NCBI GenBank assembly: GCA_945938055.1 | Contig: CAMEUH010000019.1 | Span: forward strand, 1 to 20,723 | Direction: 5' to 3' | Source: an uncultured Eubacteriaceae bacterium | Lineage (GTDB): Bacteria > Bacillota > Clostridia > Lachnospirales > Lachnospiraceae | Length of the DNA stretch: 20,723 bases | Shown here: in pieces, positions 1 to 7,989 of the stretch | Layout: every line of letters starts with the position of its first letter | Position numbering within the stretch: position 1 is the stretch's first letter | Translations under genes and position numbers: made by a program | Notes under the pieces: generated by a model | What the model saw: only the letters and a program-made list of their open reading frames with translations | What the model was told of the DNA's origin: nothing | The model's database searches: none

Positions 1-1134
1 TTCCGCGCAGGCAATCACATTTTTAAGTGTTTCCAGATTACGGTCAAAGTAAAGGACCAGTTCTTCGCCGGTAACATCTGCCACGGCTTTTCCTGCATCC
101 GGATTATCCAGTTTCGTCTTGGTCTGTCCTTCAAAACGCGGCTCCGGGTGCTTGATTGCAACGATTGCCGTCATTCCGTTTCTTGCATCAATTCCCGTAA
201 AATTGGCATCTTTTTCCTTCAAAATTCCAAGTTCTCTTGCATACTGGTTAATCACCATGGTGAATTTGGTTTTAAAACCGGTAATATGAGTACCACCCTC
301 CTGGGTAAAAATGTTATTACAAAATCCCAGAATATTTTCCTGAAATTCATCTACAAACTGAAAAGCAATCTCAGCCTCAATTCCATCGATTTCCCGTTTA
401 AAATAGATAATATCATGGATGGCTTCTTTTCCATTATTCAAATCCTGTACGAAGGCTTTAATTCCGTTTGGTTCATGAAAATCAATCACTTCCTCCGGAG
501 AGACTCTCTTATCCATGAAATGAATGGTCAGTTCTGGATTTAAATATGCAGTTTCATGTAGACGGGACTTAACTGCATCTTCCTTAAAGCGGGTCTTTTC
601 AAAAATCTCCGCATCCGGAAGAAACGTAATCTCCGTACCGGTATCATTTTTACGGCAGGTTCCAATCTCCTTTAAAGGATACATAACCTTTCCACGTTCA
701 TAGCGCTGCTTATAAACAATTCCCCCTACCTTTATCACGACTTCCAGCCACTCAGACAACGCATTGACAACCGATGCACCAACACCATGAAGACCGCCGG
801 AAATCTTATATCCTCCATCTCCAAATTTACCGCCTGCGTGGAGCATGGTAAATACCATTTCAACTGCTGGGATTCCCGTCTTCGGATGAATACCAACCGG
901 AATACCTCTTCCGTTATCCTTCACCGTAGCTGTTCCATCCGCATTCAGAATGACCGTTATTTCGTTACAGTGTCCTGCCAGATGCTCATCCACGGAATTA
1001 TCCGCTATTTCATAAATCAGATGATTTAATCCCTTCGTGGATACACTTCCGATGTACATTCCCGGTCTCTTACGAACTGCTTCCAGTCCCTCTAATACCG
1101 ATATGCTTGTTGCGTCATACTTTTTCTCTGCCAT
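1..1134 (-). CDS. Type IIA DNA topoisomerase subunit B (GyrB/ParE), N-terminal part, cut by window edge
   Basis: ATPase subunit of DNA gyrase or topoisomerase IV, which couples ATP hydrolysis to DNA strand passage. The 378 visible codons read without interruption from an ATG preceded by TTGAGG at a 5-nt spacing. The GHKL ATPase domain is clear: LEGLEAVRKRPGMYIGS (residues 14-30), EIADNSVDE with the catalytic Glu42 and Mg-binding Asn46, DNGRGIP, and the ATP-lid segment SGGLHGVGASVVNALSEWLEV. The transducer domain follows (GGTHITGFKT, then KHPEPRFEGQTKTKL). The window ends before the TOPRIM domain, so roughly the last 40% of the protein lies outside. Some stretches resemble Gram-positive ParE (NALSEWLEV) and others GyrB (IKHPEPRFEGQTKTKL). 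Firmicutes often carry two such paralogues, so I do not assign gyrB or parE. The gene has its own promoter and is separated from pilT by a terminator. Confidence 0.93.
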   Translation of the reverse strand, partial: MAEKKYDATSISVLEGLEAVRKRPGMYIGSVSTKGLNHLIYEIADNSVDEHLAGHCNEITVILNADGTATVKDNGRGIPVGIHPKTGIPAVEMVFTMLHAGGKFGDGGYKISGGLHGVGASVVNALSEWLEVVIKVGGIVYKQRYERGKVMYPLKEIGTCRKNDTGTEITFLPDAEIFEKTRFKEDAVKSRLHETAYLNPELTIHFMDKRVSPEEVIDFHEPNGIKAFVQDLNNGKEAIHDIIYFKREIDGIEAEIAFQFVDEFQENILGFCNNIFTQEGGTHITGFKTKFTMVINQYARELGILKEKDANFTGIDARNGMTAIVAIKHPEPRFEGQTKTKLDNPDAGKAVADVTGEELVLYFDRNLETLKNVIACAE

Positions 1135-1188
1135 AATTACCTCAACTTCATTTTCAATCCATTTATAAGAAAAACTTTCTTCTGGACT

Positions 1189-1217
1189 ATTTTAATATAT
1201 AAAAAATTGATTGACAA
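1189..1217 (-). promoter_or_regulatory. Sigma-A type promoter of the topoisomerase B gene
   Basis: On the minus strand, TTGTCA (-35, 1212-1217) and TAAAAT (-10, 1189-1194) are separated by exactly 17 nt. Predicted +1 is near 1182, giving a leader of about 48 nt before the ATG at 1134. It lies downstream of the pilT terminator, which supports independent transcription. Confidence 0.6.
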
Positions 1218-1238
1218 CAAAATTTTCCTGCATAAATC

Positions 1239-1273
1239 GAGCCGGACCATTCATATTACCGAAAGTCCGGCTC
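1239..1273 (-). terminator. Hairpin terminator after pilT
   Basis: A perfect 9-bp GC-rich inverted repeat (GAGCCGGAC / GTCCGGCTC) with a 17-nt loop, 39 nt after the pilT stop. On the minus strand it is followed by GATTTATG and, further on, AAAATTTTG, so the U-tract is weak. It most likely ends the pilB-pilT transcript before the topoisomerase promoter. Confidence 0.6.
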
Positions 1274-1312
1274 CGTTCATCACACTTATGTATTCAAAAC
1301 AGTTTCTGCGGA

Positions 1313-2374
1313 TTACATTGCAGAAAGCTTCTTTGTCATCATCGGAATATCCTGTGCAAATGCCAGCGCATCATCCTTGGATATTTCACCTGATGTGTAC
1401 AAATCAAAAATGGAATCATCCATTGTCTGCATGCCCATTTTCTTGTTTGTCTGCATCGCAGTAGGAATCTGATAGGATTTACCTTCACGAATCAGATTCT
1501 TAATGGCAATATTAGCATGCATTACTTCAAATGCAGCCCTACGACCCTTACCATCTGCTGTTGGAATCAGCTGCTGGGAAATAACCGCCTCCAAAACCAT
1601 ACCCAGCTGAACACGAATCTGTTCCTGCTGATGTGGAGGGAAAACGTCAATAACACGGTCTACAGTAGCTGCTGCACCGATGGTATGCAGTGTGGAGAAA
1701 ACCAAGTGACCTGTTTCGGCTGCTGTGATGGCAGTTGAAATTGTCTCAAGGTCACGCATTTCTCCGACCAGAATAACATCCGGGTCTTCACGGAGTGCAG
1801 AACGAAGTGCCGTTGCATAAGTTGCGGAATCCCATCCCATCTCTCTCTGGTTAATAACCGATTTCTTATGCTGGTGAAGGTACTCAATCGGATCCTCCAG
1901 CGTTATAATATGTGCACTTCTGCGTTCATTCACAAGATTGATTAAGGATGCAAGTGTAGTGGACTTACCACTACCGGTAGGTCCTGTTACCAGTACCAGA
2001 CCTCTTTTACGGTTATACAAATCACAAACTGATTCCGGAATACCAAGCTGTTCCGGTGTCGGAATCTTTGTGTTAATCGCTCTCATGACACAGGCGATGG
2101 CATTACGCTGACGGAAAGCATTAACACGATAACGTCCGATAGCTCCTGCCGCAAAAGCGAAATCGTAATCACCTGTTTCTTCAAATCCCTCTCTCTGTTT
2201 TTCTGTCATCATGCTGTATACGATTGCTTTTGTATCATCCGGCATCAGTCTTGGAAAATTCATAGCAACCAGTTCACCATGCAATCTCATCATTGGCGGT
2301 AAGCCAATGGTAATATGAATATCAGAAGCACCTGCTTCTTTTGCAATTAAAATAATCTCCTGTATTGTAGCCAT
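1313..2374 (-). CDS. pilT: Type IV pilus retraction ATPase PilT
   Basis: Cytoplasmic hexameric AAA-type ATPase that powers pilus depolymerisation (twitching, DNA uptake). At 353 residues it has the usual PilT length. Visible landmarks: SDIHI near the N-terminus (residues 18-22), Walker A GPTGSGKST at 131-139, the Asp box ITLEDPIEY with Glu160/Asp161, Walker B DPDVILVGEMRD at 197-208 with catalytic Glu205, and the His box TGHLVFSTLHT with His223 and His230. The C-terminal AIKNLIREGK (290-299) matches the AIRNLIRE motif characteristic of PilT and absent from PilB, which fixes the identity. The gene starts 18 nt after the pilB stop and is surely co-transcribed with it. No inner-membrane platform (PilC), prepilin or peptidase gene is in this window, so the rest of the pilus machinery must be elsewhere. 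Confidence 0.95.
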   Translation of the reverse strand: MATIQEIILIAKEAGASDIHITIGLPPMMRLHGELVAMNFPRLMPDDTKAIVYSMMTEKQREGFEETGDYDFAFAAGAIGRYRVNAFRQRNAIACVMRAINTKIPTPEQLGIPESVCDLYNRKRGLVLVTGPTGSGKSTTLASLINLVNERRSAHIITLEDPIEYLHQHKKSVINQREMGWDSATYATALRSALREDPDVILVGEMRDLETISTAITAAETGHLVFSTLHTIGAAATVDRVIDVFPPHQQEQIRVQLGMVLEAVISQQLIPTADGKGRRAAFEVMHANIAIKNLIREGKSYQIPTAMQTNKKMGMQTMDDSIFDLYTSGEISKDDALAFAQDIPMMTKKLSAM

Positions 2375-2392
2375 ATTCCCTCCAAATTGTTA

Positions 2393-4099
2393 TTAGTCTA
2401 CTTCGTATGTTACACGAATCATCTCATTAAGACTGGTCGTTCCATCAAGAACATATCTTCTGGCAGCAGCCTTTAATGTTGTCATGCCTTCTGCGATGGC
2501 AGCTGCTTTAATCTGGTCCACATCTGCACCATGGGCAATAATAGATTTTAATTTGTTCGATACCGTCATGATTTCATAAATACCGATTCGACCGATATAA
2601 CCGCTTCCTCCACAATTCTGGCATCCAACCGGTTCATAAATTGTATATTCCTTATCCGGCCGGAGTGACAGCTCACGCTTTTCCTCCATGGTAACCACAT
2701 GTGGCTTCTTACAATCCTTACATAACCTTCGTACCAGTCGCTGTGCAATAACTCCCACCAGGGAATCTGCAATCAGATATGGTTCAACGCCCATGTCAAT
2801 CAGACGAGATACGGTATTTGCCGTACTGTTGGTATGTAAGGTACTTACAACAAGGTGACCGGTAATGGATGCACGAACCGCAATTTCTGCAGTCTCGGTA
2901 TCACGAATTTCACCGATCATGATAATATCCGGGTCCTGACGCAGAATGGAACGAAGTGCATTGGCAAATGTCATTTCTGCCTTAACATTAACCATTACCT
3001 GGTTAATTCCGTCAATATTTGCTTCGACAGGGTCTTCTACCGTGATAATGTTAACATCTTCTTTATTCAGGGAACTCAGTGCCGTGTAAAGTGTGGTTGA
3101 TTTACCGGAACCAGTAGGTCCTGTTACCAGAATAATACCATGTGGATTTTTTAAAATATTATCAAATTTTACAAGATCCTCATCCAACATACCAAGATCT
3201 TTCTTCTCTTTCTTAAAACCTGACTTGGAGGCAATACGCATAACGACCTTCTCTCCATAGCAGGTTGGCAGGTTAGACACACGGATATCGTATTCACTAC
3301 CATCTACATAAATGGTAATACGTCCATCCTGTGGCTTTCTCTTTTCAGAAATATCCATGTTGGACATAATCTTAAGACGCGCCGTAATGGCATTGAGCAT
3401 GGACGCATCATATGTAATAATCTCTCTTAAGGCTCCATCAATACGGAAACGAACACGGATATATGTTTCCATCGGCTCGATATGAATATCGGATGCCCTC
3501 TCACGAACAGCCTGTTCAATCATCTTATTTACAAGCAATACGATAGGGGAATTCTCAACTTCCTCACGTCTTGCCAGATCTTCCTCTGTTTCCTTAACGG
3601 TATTGGCAGCCTGTTGGGACTTAAACTTCTCCACCATTTCCTTGGTCTGCTGCTTACCAAACATCTTATCCAGAAAGATATTAATATCACTAATATTAGC
3701 CAGTAACGGAACAACCTGCTTACCGGTAATAATGCTGACATCATCCATTGCAAGGAGGTTCTGCGGGTCAGCCATGGCAAGTTCCAGAACCTGAAAATCC
3801 CCATTATGATACCCCAGCGGAACAATGCTATACTTACGCATGATGTTCTCATCCAGCATGTCTAGAATCTTCTTATCAATGGTCATCTTCTTAAGATCTG
3901 CGAACTTGATATTCAGAGTTTCACAAATCACTTCATTTAAGACATCCCTGGTAATTGCTCCATTTTCAACCAACGTCTCACCAAGAAGCTTCTTTCTTAC
4001 CTTCTGGTCCTCAAGTGCCTTATTTAATTGTTCTGTTGTAATTAATTTTCTCGATATAAGTGCGTCACCTATTCGAACTTTCTTTCTATAAAGATCCAC
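2393..4099 (-). CDS. pilB: Type IV pilus assembly ATPase PilB (GspE family)
   Basis: Extension ATPase that drives prepilin polymerisation at the inner face of the membrane, the antagonist of PilT. I choose the GTG at 4099 (568 residues). AAGGGTGAT sits about 8-9 nt upstream of it, whereas the in-frame GTG at 4108, three codons earlier, overlaps that ribosome site. Domain order, numbered from 4099: MshEN-type N-domain (about 1-150, IGDALISRKLITTEQL), linker, then the secretion ATPase with ASDIHIEP near 202-209, Walker A GPTGSGKST 327-335, Asp box ITVEDPVE, Walker B DPDIIMIGE ending at Glu397, and GHLVVSTLHT. A tetracysteine zinc site (C-x2-C at 460/463 and 493/496) is typical of GspE/PilB and absent from PilT. 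First gene of a pilB-pilT operon. Confidence 0.95.
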   Translation of the reverse strand: MDLYRKKVRIGDALISRKLITTEQLNKALEDQKVRKKLLGETLVENGAITRDVLNEVICETLNIKFADLKKMTIDKKILDMLDENIMRKYSIVPLGYHNGDFQVLELAMADPQNLLAMDDVSIITGKQVVPLLANISDINIFLDKMFGKQQTKEMVEKFKSQQAANTVKETEEDLARREEVENSPIVLLVNKMIEQAVRERASDIHIEPMETYIRVRFRIDGALREIITYDASMLNAITARLKIMSNMDISEKRKPQDGRITIYVDGSEYDIRVSNLPTCYGEKVVMRIASKSGFKKEKKDLGMLDEDLVKFDNILKNPHGIILVTGPTGSGKSTTLYTALSSLNKEDVNIITVEDPVEANIDGINQVMVNVKAEMTFANALRSILRQDPDIIMIGEIRDTETAEIAVRASITGHLVVSTLHTNSTANTVSRLIDMGVEPYLIADSLVGVIAQRLVRRLCKDCKKPHVVTMEEKRELSLRPDKEYTIYEPVGCQNCGGSGYIGRIGIYEIMTVSNKLKSIIAHGADVDQIKAAAIAEGMTTLKAAARRYVLDGTTSLNEMIRVTYEVD

Positions 4100-4135
4100 T
4101 TCTATCACCCTTATGTTTAATATGCATTATTATAT

Positions 4136-4164
4136 ATGATAGCACAAATTCATTATTTATACAA
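4136..4164 (-). promoter_or_regulatory. Possible promoter of pilB-pilT
   Basis: Minus strand: TTGTAT (4159-4164), 17 nt, TATCAT (4136-4141) with an extended -10 TGC immediately before it. The -35 matches consensus at only three positions, so the call rests mainly on the extended -10 and its location about 35 nt before the chosen start. The surrounding 120 nt between the lipoprotein stop and pilB are very AT-rich and hold no convincing terminator. Confidence 0.4.
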
Positions 4165-4229
4165 CAAAATAGCAAAATTTGTTAATCTTTTGTGAGTTTT
4201 TGACAGATTTATTCTTATAATTCTATACA

Positions 4230-5357
4230 TTATTCTGTAATTGTTATGTTATTGATATCAATTTGTGTTTCTGCATAAATTTCCGGCTGCCCCTGCATCA
4301 CTCTTTCCATTAACTCATCATATTGATTATCACATAAGTAGCGTAGTTCCTGATTATCATGTCTCAGAAGAAAACTTCCGTCACCTTTGTTCATCAGATT
4401 ATCATATTCAAAGCAGAAATAGCCATCACTTCCATGATCAGCATTGGTCACATAAGCCTTGAACACAACAAGCAGCTTATTATATGGCATGGTTTTGTCA
4501 TACTGTCCGATATCACTACAGGTAAAAAATTTCACCTCCAGAAGCTCTATGGAATCAATCCACTCCTTATTATACTGAAACAGGAAATTAGAACTTCCTG
4601 TTACTTTATAAAGCATTCTCCTCTGACTTCCCTCTGTCTCACGAATGACAGTATTTTTTGCTTCCTGAATCACTTCTGACAAAACGGTAAAATCGATTTC
4701 CTCTTCCGCTTCCACATAGGCATCCACACCATCCGTCTTATAAACATGCGTAGTATTTAAAAACACATATCCCTGTTCTTTTGCCGTTTCTTTATCTGCA
4801 TTACAGCTTACCACCAGTTCCTCTCCTGCGCGAAAGCCGGTTGTCTTATCTAATGTGTAGGTCAGTCCTTTGATGTATTCATTGGATGATTTATTTTCAA
4901 CAGATGCCACTGCAAGCGGTGCGGTTCCCTGCACATTTACCACAATATCCGCAAACAGGTCCAATAATATTCCTTCTTCCAGTCCTTCTATCACAATTTC
5001 CGTTTCAGTTCCCGTAAATTTATTTCCCACACTTTGACAAAGGGTTTCATCATATGTTACCTGAAGTGTAATGGCATCACCATTGGATAAACTCTCTGTT
5101 TTCGATGCCTCCATGCTCATGGAATGAAGCAGTTTCACAAAATCCTCCTGCTTCTTTTCTCCAATCTTCTCAGCAAAATCCTTCTGTATCTGTTCTGTAT
5201 TTAGCTCAAGAGTAATAGAGGTATATCCACTAATTCCCTCATACGAATATGATACATAGTTTTCCAGATAAATCTTTGTCTTAAATAGGCTGCATCCCCC
5301 TGCCATCATCGTAAAAAGACTAATCACCAGAATAATTCCGATTCGTTTTAACTTCAT
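4230..5357 (-). CDS. Secreted lipoprotein of unknown function
   Basis: A 375-residue protein with a clear type II signal peptide: MKLKR, a hydrophobic stretch at about 6-20, then lipobox AGGC with the lipidated cysteine at position 22. It should therefore be anchored on the outer face of the cytoplasmic membrane. The rest is soluble, acidic and probably beta-rich, with YVSYSYEGISGYTSI directly after the anchor. I see no enzymatic motif and do not recognise a named family. The start is backed by GAGGAGAAAGG just upstream of the ATG. It lies 121 nt before pilB on the same strand, but a pilus role is only a guess from position. The terminator of the preceding dehydrogenase gene ends about 25 nt before the ATG, so its own promoter is not obvious. 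Confidence 0.85.
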   Translation of the reverse strand: MKLKRIGIILVISLFTMMAGGCSLFKTKIYLENYVSYSYEGISGYTSITLELNTEQIQKDFAEKIGEKKQEDFVKLLHSMSMEASKTESLSNGDAITLQVTYDETLCQSVGNKFTGTETEIVIEGLEEGILLDLFADIVVNVQGTAPLAVASVENKSSNEYIKGLTYTLDKTTGFRAGEELVVSCNADKETAKEQGYVFLNTTHVYKTDGVDAYVEAEEEIDFTVLSEVIQEAKNTVIRETEGSQRRMLYKVTGSSNFLFQYNKEWIDSIELLEVKFFTCSDIGQYDKTMPYNKLLVVFKAYVTNADHGSDGYFCFEYDNLMNKGDGSFLLRHDNQELRYLCDNQYDELMERVMQGQPEIYAETQIDINNITITE

Positions 5358-5380
5358 AAACCTTTCTCCTCATGGAACGA

Positions 5381-5413
5381 AAAAAGTGAAGAGTTTTCAC
5401 ACTCTTCACTTTT
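5381..5413 (-). terminator. Strong intrinsic terminator after the uronate operon
   Basis: Perfect 13-bp stem AAAAGTGAAGAGT / ACTCTTCACTTTT with a 6-nt loop, followed on the minus strand by TTTTTTCG. It begins 24 nt after the stop of the SDR gene. Confidence 0.85.
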
Positions 5414-5436
5414 CACTTTTATTTTCCAGAAATATT

Positions 5437-6234
5437 CTACTGTGGCTGCTTGCCAATGTAAGCAAGAATACCACCATCAACATAAAGAATATGACCATTG
5501 ACTGCATCGGATGCTTCAGAAGCAAGGAATACAGCAGGACCTGCTAATTCTTCCGGCTTTAACCATCTCTCAGCAGGTGTCTTTGCAATAATGAAAGAAT
5601 CAAATGGATGTCTGGAACCATCTGGCTGTCTTTCTCTTAACGGAGCTGTCTGAGGTGTCTCAATGTAACCAGGTCCGATACCGTTACACTGAATGTTATA
5701 CTTACCATATTCAGAACAGATATTTCTTGTAAGCATCTTAAGACCACCCTTAGCTGCTGCATAAGCGGAAACAGTCTCACGACCTAATTCAGACATCATG
5801 GAGCAGATGTTAATAATCTTTCCGCCACCCTTCTTAATCATAGAAGGAATTACTGCCTTTGCAACGATGAATGGAGCATTTAAGTCAACATCAATAACCT
5901 GTCTGAATTCAGCTGCTGTCATTTCGCACATAGGAATTCTCTTGATGATACCTGCGTTATTAACAAGAATGTCAATAACACCAACTTCCTTTTCAATCTG
6001 TGCAACAAGGGCATTAACCTGTTCTTCATTTGTTACATCACATACATAACCATGAGCTTCAATACCTAACTCCTTGTATGCAGCAAGTCCCTTATCAACT
6101 AATTCCTGCTTAATATCATTAAAACAGATTGTTGCGCCAGCCTTTGCATACGCAGAAGCAATCGCAAAACCAATACCATAAGAAGCACCAGTTACTAAAG
6201 CAACCTTGCCTTCAAGTGAAAAATTTACTGCCAT
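5437..6234 (-). CDS. SDR oxidoreductase, KduD / gluconate 5-dehydrogenase-like
   Basis: NAD(P)-dependent short-chain dehydrogenase of 265 residues, the normal classical SDR length. Visible: the nucleotide-binding TGASYGIG (15-22), NNAG (92-95) and the catalytic tetrad Asn119, Ser145, Tyr158, Lys162 (YAAAK). The long insert before the C-terminus (PLRERQPDGSRHPFDSF) and the ending HILYVDGGILAYIGKQP are the hallmarks of the gluconate 5-dehydrogenase (Ga5DH) group rather than of E. coli KduD. In Firmicutes such enzymes sit next to kduI and reduce or interconvert keto-deoxy uronates released from pectin or glycosaminoglycans. Here it follows kduI by 70 nt, so a DKII/2-keto-3-deoxygluconate role is likely. 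AAGGAG lies 10 nt before the ATG. Last gene of the operon, closed by a strong terminator. Confidence 0.9.
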   Translation of the reverse strand: MAVNFSLEGKVALVTGASYGIGFAIASAYAKAGATICFNDIKQELVDKGLAAYKELGIEAHGYVCDVTNEEQVNALVAQIEKEVGVIDILVNNAGIIKRIPMCEMTAAEFRQVIDVDLNAPFIVAKAVIPSMIKKGGGKIINICSMMSELGRETVSAYAAAKGGLKMLTRNICSEYGKYNIQCNGIGPGYIETPQTAPLRERQPDGSRHPFDSFIIAKTPAERWLKPEELAGPAVFLASEASDAVNGHILYVDGGILAYIGKQPQ

Positions 6235-6304
6235 TTGTCTAATTCTCCTTCTTTCTTTGTTAAAATATTACAATTTTGCATGTTAATTTAGCAAAAATTA
6301 TAAA

Positions 6305-7147
6305 CTACATCAAATCTTTCATTGCCACGTCATCCATGTCATCAAAATCCTGATTCTCGCCAACCATGCCCCAGATAAAGGTATATGCATGTGTTGCGGA
6401 AGCTGAGTGAATGGACTAGCTTGGTGAAATCACGGCTTCTTCATTTCTCATGACAATATGTCTTGTCTCATTCGGTTCACCCATATAGTGGAATACCACA
6501 TCATTTTCCGGTACTTCAAAATACAGATATACTTCCATTCTTCTGTCATGGGTATGACAAGGCATTGTATTCCATACACTACCCGGCTTAAGACAGGTCA
6601 TTCCCATCTCTAACTGGCAGGTCTCAACCTGTCCCGGTAAAATGTACTTATTAATCACTCTGTGATTAGCATTTTCAAGGCATCCCAGTTCCTTCTTATT
6701 TTCCGGAAGAATATCCTTGTCCGGGTCAATAAACACGGTTGGGTAAGTCTTATGTGCAGGAGCACTGTTAAAATAGAACTTTGCAGGCTCCTCAGGATTC
6801 TCACTTTCGAAAATAATTTCTTTTGAACCCATGCCTATGTACATGCCGTCTTTATATTTGAAATTGTAAACTGTACCATCCACGGTAACCTTACCCTTAC
6901 CACCGATATTGATGATACCCATTTCTCTTCTCTCAAGGAAATACTTTGCTCTTAATTCTGCACCGGCTTCCAGCTTCAACGGCTTATCAGCAGGCGTTGC
7001 AGAACCAACAATAATTCTGTCAATCTGGCTGTAGATTGTCTTAATTTCTCCCTTTACGAACATGTCCTGAATCAGGAAATCATGTCTTAAACGGGAAGTA
7101 TCATAATTCTTAACGTCATTCGGATTTGCACCTGGTCTAACTTCCAT
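6305..7147 (-). pseudogene. kduI: kduI, 5-keto-4-deoxyuronate isomerase, interrupted by one in-frame TAG
   Basis: KduI isomerises 5-keto-4-deoxyuronate (DKI) to DKII in the breakdown of unsaturated uronates. The ATG at 7147 is preferred over an upstream in-frame one at 7189 because AAAGGAG lies 8 nt before it. Residues 1-243 match KduI throughout, including the metal ligands in CHTHDRRMEV (His198, His200, Glu205) and NETRHIVM (His230). At codon 244 (6416-6418) the frame has TAG where the family has the tryptophan of SPSWSIHSG. Without a break in frame, 36 further codons follow (SIHS...YTFIWGMVGENQ...MKDLM) and end at a TAG at 6305-6307, for a total of 280 codons, the family length. A single G-to-A change, TGG to TAG, explains it. 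A 243-residue truncated protein would lack the conserved C-terminal segment. First gene of the kduI-SDR operon. Confidence 0.9.
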
Positions 7148-7179
7148 TGTCTTATCTCCTTTAACACCAATTTTCATTA

Positions 7180-7208
7180 AGTATAGCACATTTTGAAATT
7201 TATTTCAA
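7180..7208 (-). promoter_or_regulatory. Near-consensus promoter of the kduI operon
   Basis: Minus strand: TTGAAA (-35, 7203-7208), 17 nt, TATACT (-10, 7180-7185) preceded by the extended TGC. Predicted +1 is near 7173, about 26 nt before the kduI ATG. Confidence 0.72.
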
Positions 7209-7220
7209 TCCAAAGGATTG
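7193..7220. repeat. Two palindromes over the kdu -35 region, candidate operators
   Basis: TTGAAAT and ATTTCAA form a 7-bp inverted repeat with a 2-nt centre (7193-7208) that includes the whole -35 hexamer. Directly beside it, CAATCC-AAA-GGATTG (7206-7220) is a second perfect 6-bp inverted repeat. Both are placed where a repressor could block sigma-A. The identity of any regulator is unknown. Confidence 0.4.
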
Positions 7221-7251
7221 TAAAATCACATTTGTGTAATTTCCACTTTTC

Positions 7252-7297
7252 CTATATATTTTCCCTCACGAACAAATAACAAAGGAAAATCCTATAG
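7252..7297 (-). other. Long AT-rich hairpin at the end of the DUF3800 gene
   Basis: CTATA and ATTTTCC on one side pair with GGAAAAT and TATAG on the other, with small bulges and a 19-nt loop, starting at the DUF3800 stop codon. On the minus strand it is followed by GAAAAGTGG rather than a T-run, so it is at best a weak terminator or a 3'-protecting structure. Confidence 0.3.
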
Positions 7298-7969
7298 TTT
7301 TTTCTTCGCAATATTTTTATATATATTTTTCTTGAAGTCATTCTTTGAATGAAAGAATTCACTTTCTGACTTGGTTAATACATTCTTTCGTGCTATTGCT
7401 TCTACTGTATAAATCAAATCTGCTGCCTGTGATAGTTTATACTGATTCGTCTCTATCTTTCTAAATTCTATATTCGAAAACATGGTATTAAACACAGACA
7501 CAAGAATCTGCGCCAACTCAACCTGTCCATAGTCATAGTAAACAATAATTTTATCAAATGCAGTAAAATAATCAAATTTTGCTCGTAACTGATTTGCAAT
7601 CTCTTTTGTCAGTTTATCTGTATAAGCCAACTTTGATTTCTCTGCACAATCTCCCTGATTAATCATCGGACAGATGTATTGAATATCCAGCAGACGAGTA
7701 AAATGATACAATGCATTAAACAAAGCCTTTCTTTGTTCTCTCAAATCATTTTTATAGACACTTTCGCGCCTTATTAACGGCCCTGTATGAATCGTATGTT
7801 CCGGATACCCCCAATTACTCACCTGTCTTTCTAATGCTTCAATATTCTTTGAAATATCTATTTCCTGATTATGCAAAACCATTGCAACATAATAATTGGG
7901 AGAAGCCGGATTATATTGTCCAAAGTCTCCAGACTCATCTATAAAAACACTAAGTACTTTTTCTTTCAT
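7292..7969 (-). CDS. DUF3800 domain protein
   Basis: A 225-residue protein with the signature of the DUF3800 family, predicted to adopt an RNase H-like fold. It has the N-terminal strand with FIDESGDFG (Asp11), a HTG motif at 61-63, a central strand ending YYDYG (Asp146), and the late helix KLSQAADLIYTVEA (Asp184). The three acidic positions are placed as expected for a metal-dependent active site, though the biochemical activity of the family is unsettled. The C-terminus is strongly basic (KNIYKNIAKKKL), which would suit nucleic-acid binding. The ATG follows AAAGGGG with a 7-nt spacer. Immediately upstream lies a short structured RNA ending in a terminator, an arrangement typical of DUF3800 genes. 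Members are often found in accessory regions, and defence or mobile-element roles have been suggested. No such activity can be read from this sequence alone. Confidence 0.85.
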   Translation of the reverse strand: MKEKVLSVFIDESGDFGQYNPASPNYYVAMVLHNQEIDISKNIEALERQVSNWGYPEHTIHTGPLIRRESVYKNDLREQRKALFNALYHFTRLLDIQYICPMINQGDCAEKSKLAYTDKLTKEIANQLRAKFDYFTAFDKIIVYYDYGQVELAQILVSVFNTMFSNIEFRKIETNQYKLSQAADLIYTVEAIARKNVLTKSESEFFHSKNDFKKNIYKNIAKKKL

Positions 7970-7989
7970 GTAACCGCCCCTTTATGTAG

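Noticed and set aside
6416..6418. Programmed amber decoding (for example pyrrolysine or general TAG recoding) in kduI
   Set aside because: TAG replaces a conserved Trp, which is one base from TGG, and several other genes here end normally in TAG (for example the SDR partner's neighbours and the Im-array genes). A nonsense mutation is far simpler.
7148..7189. Upstream in-frame ATG at 7189 as the kduI start
   Set aside because: It lies upstream of the predicted transcription start (about 7173) and overlaps the spacer of the promoter. The ATG at 7147 has an AAAGGAG site and matches the family N-terminus.
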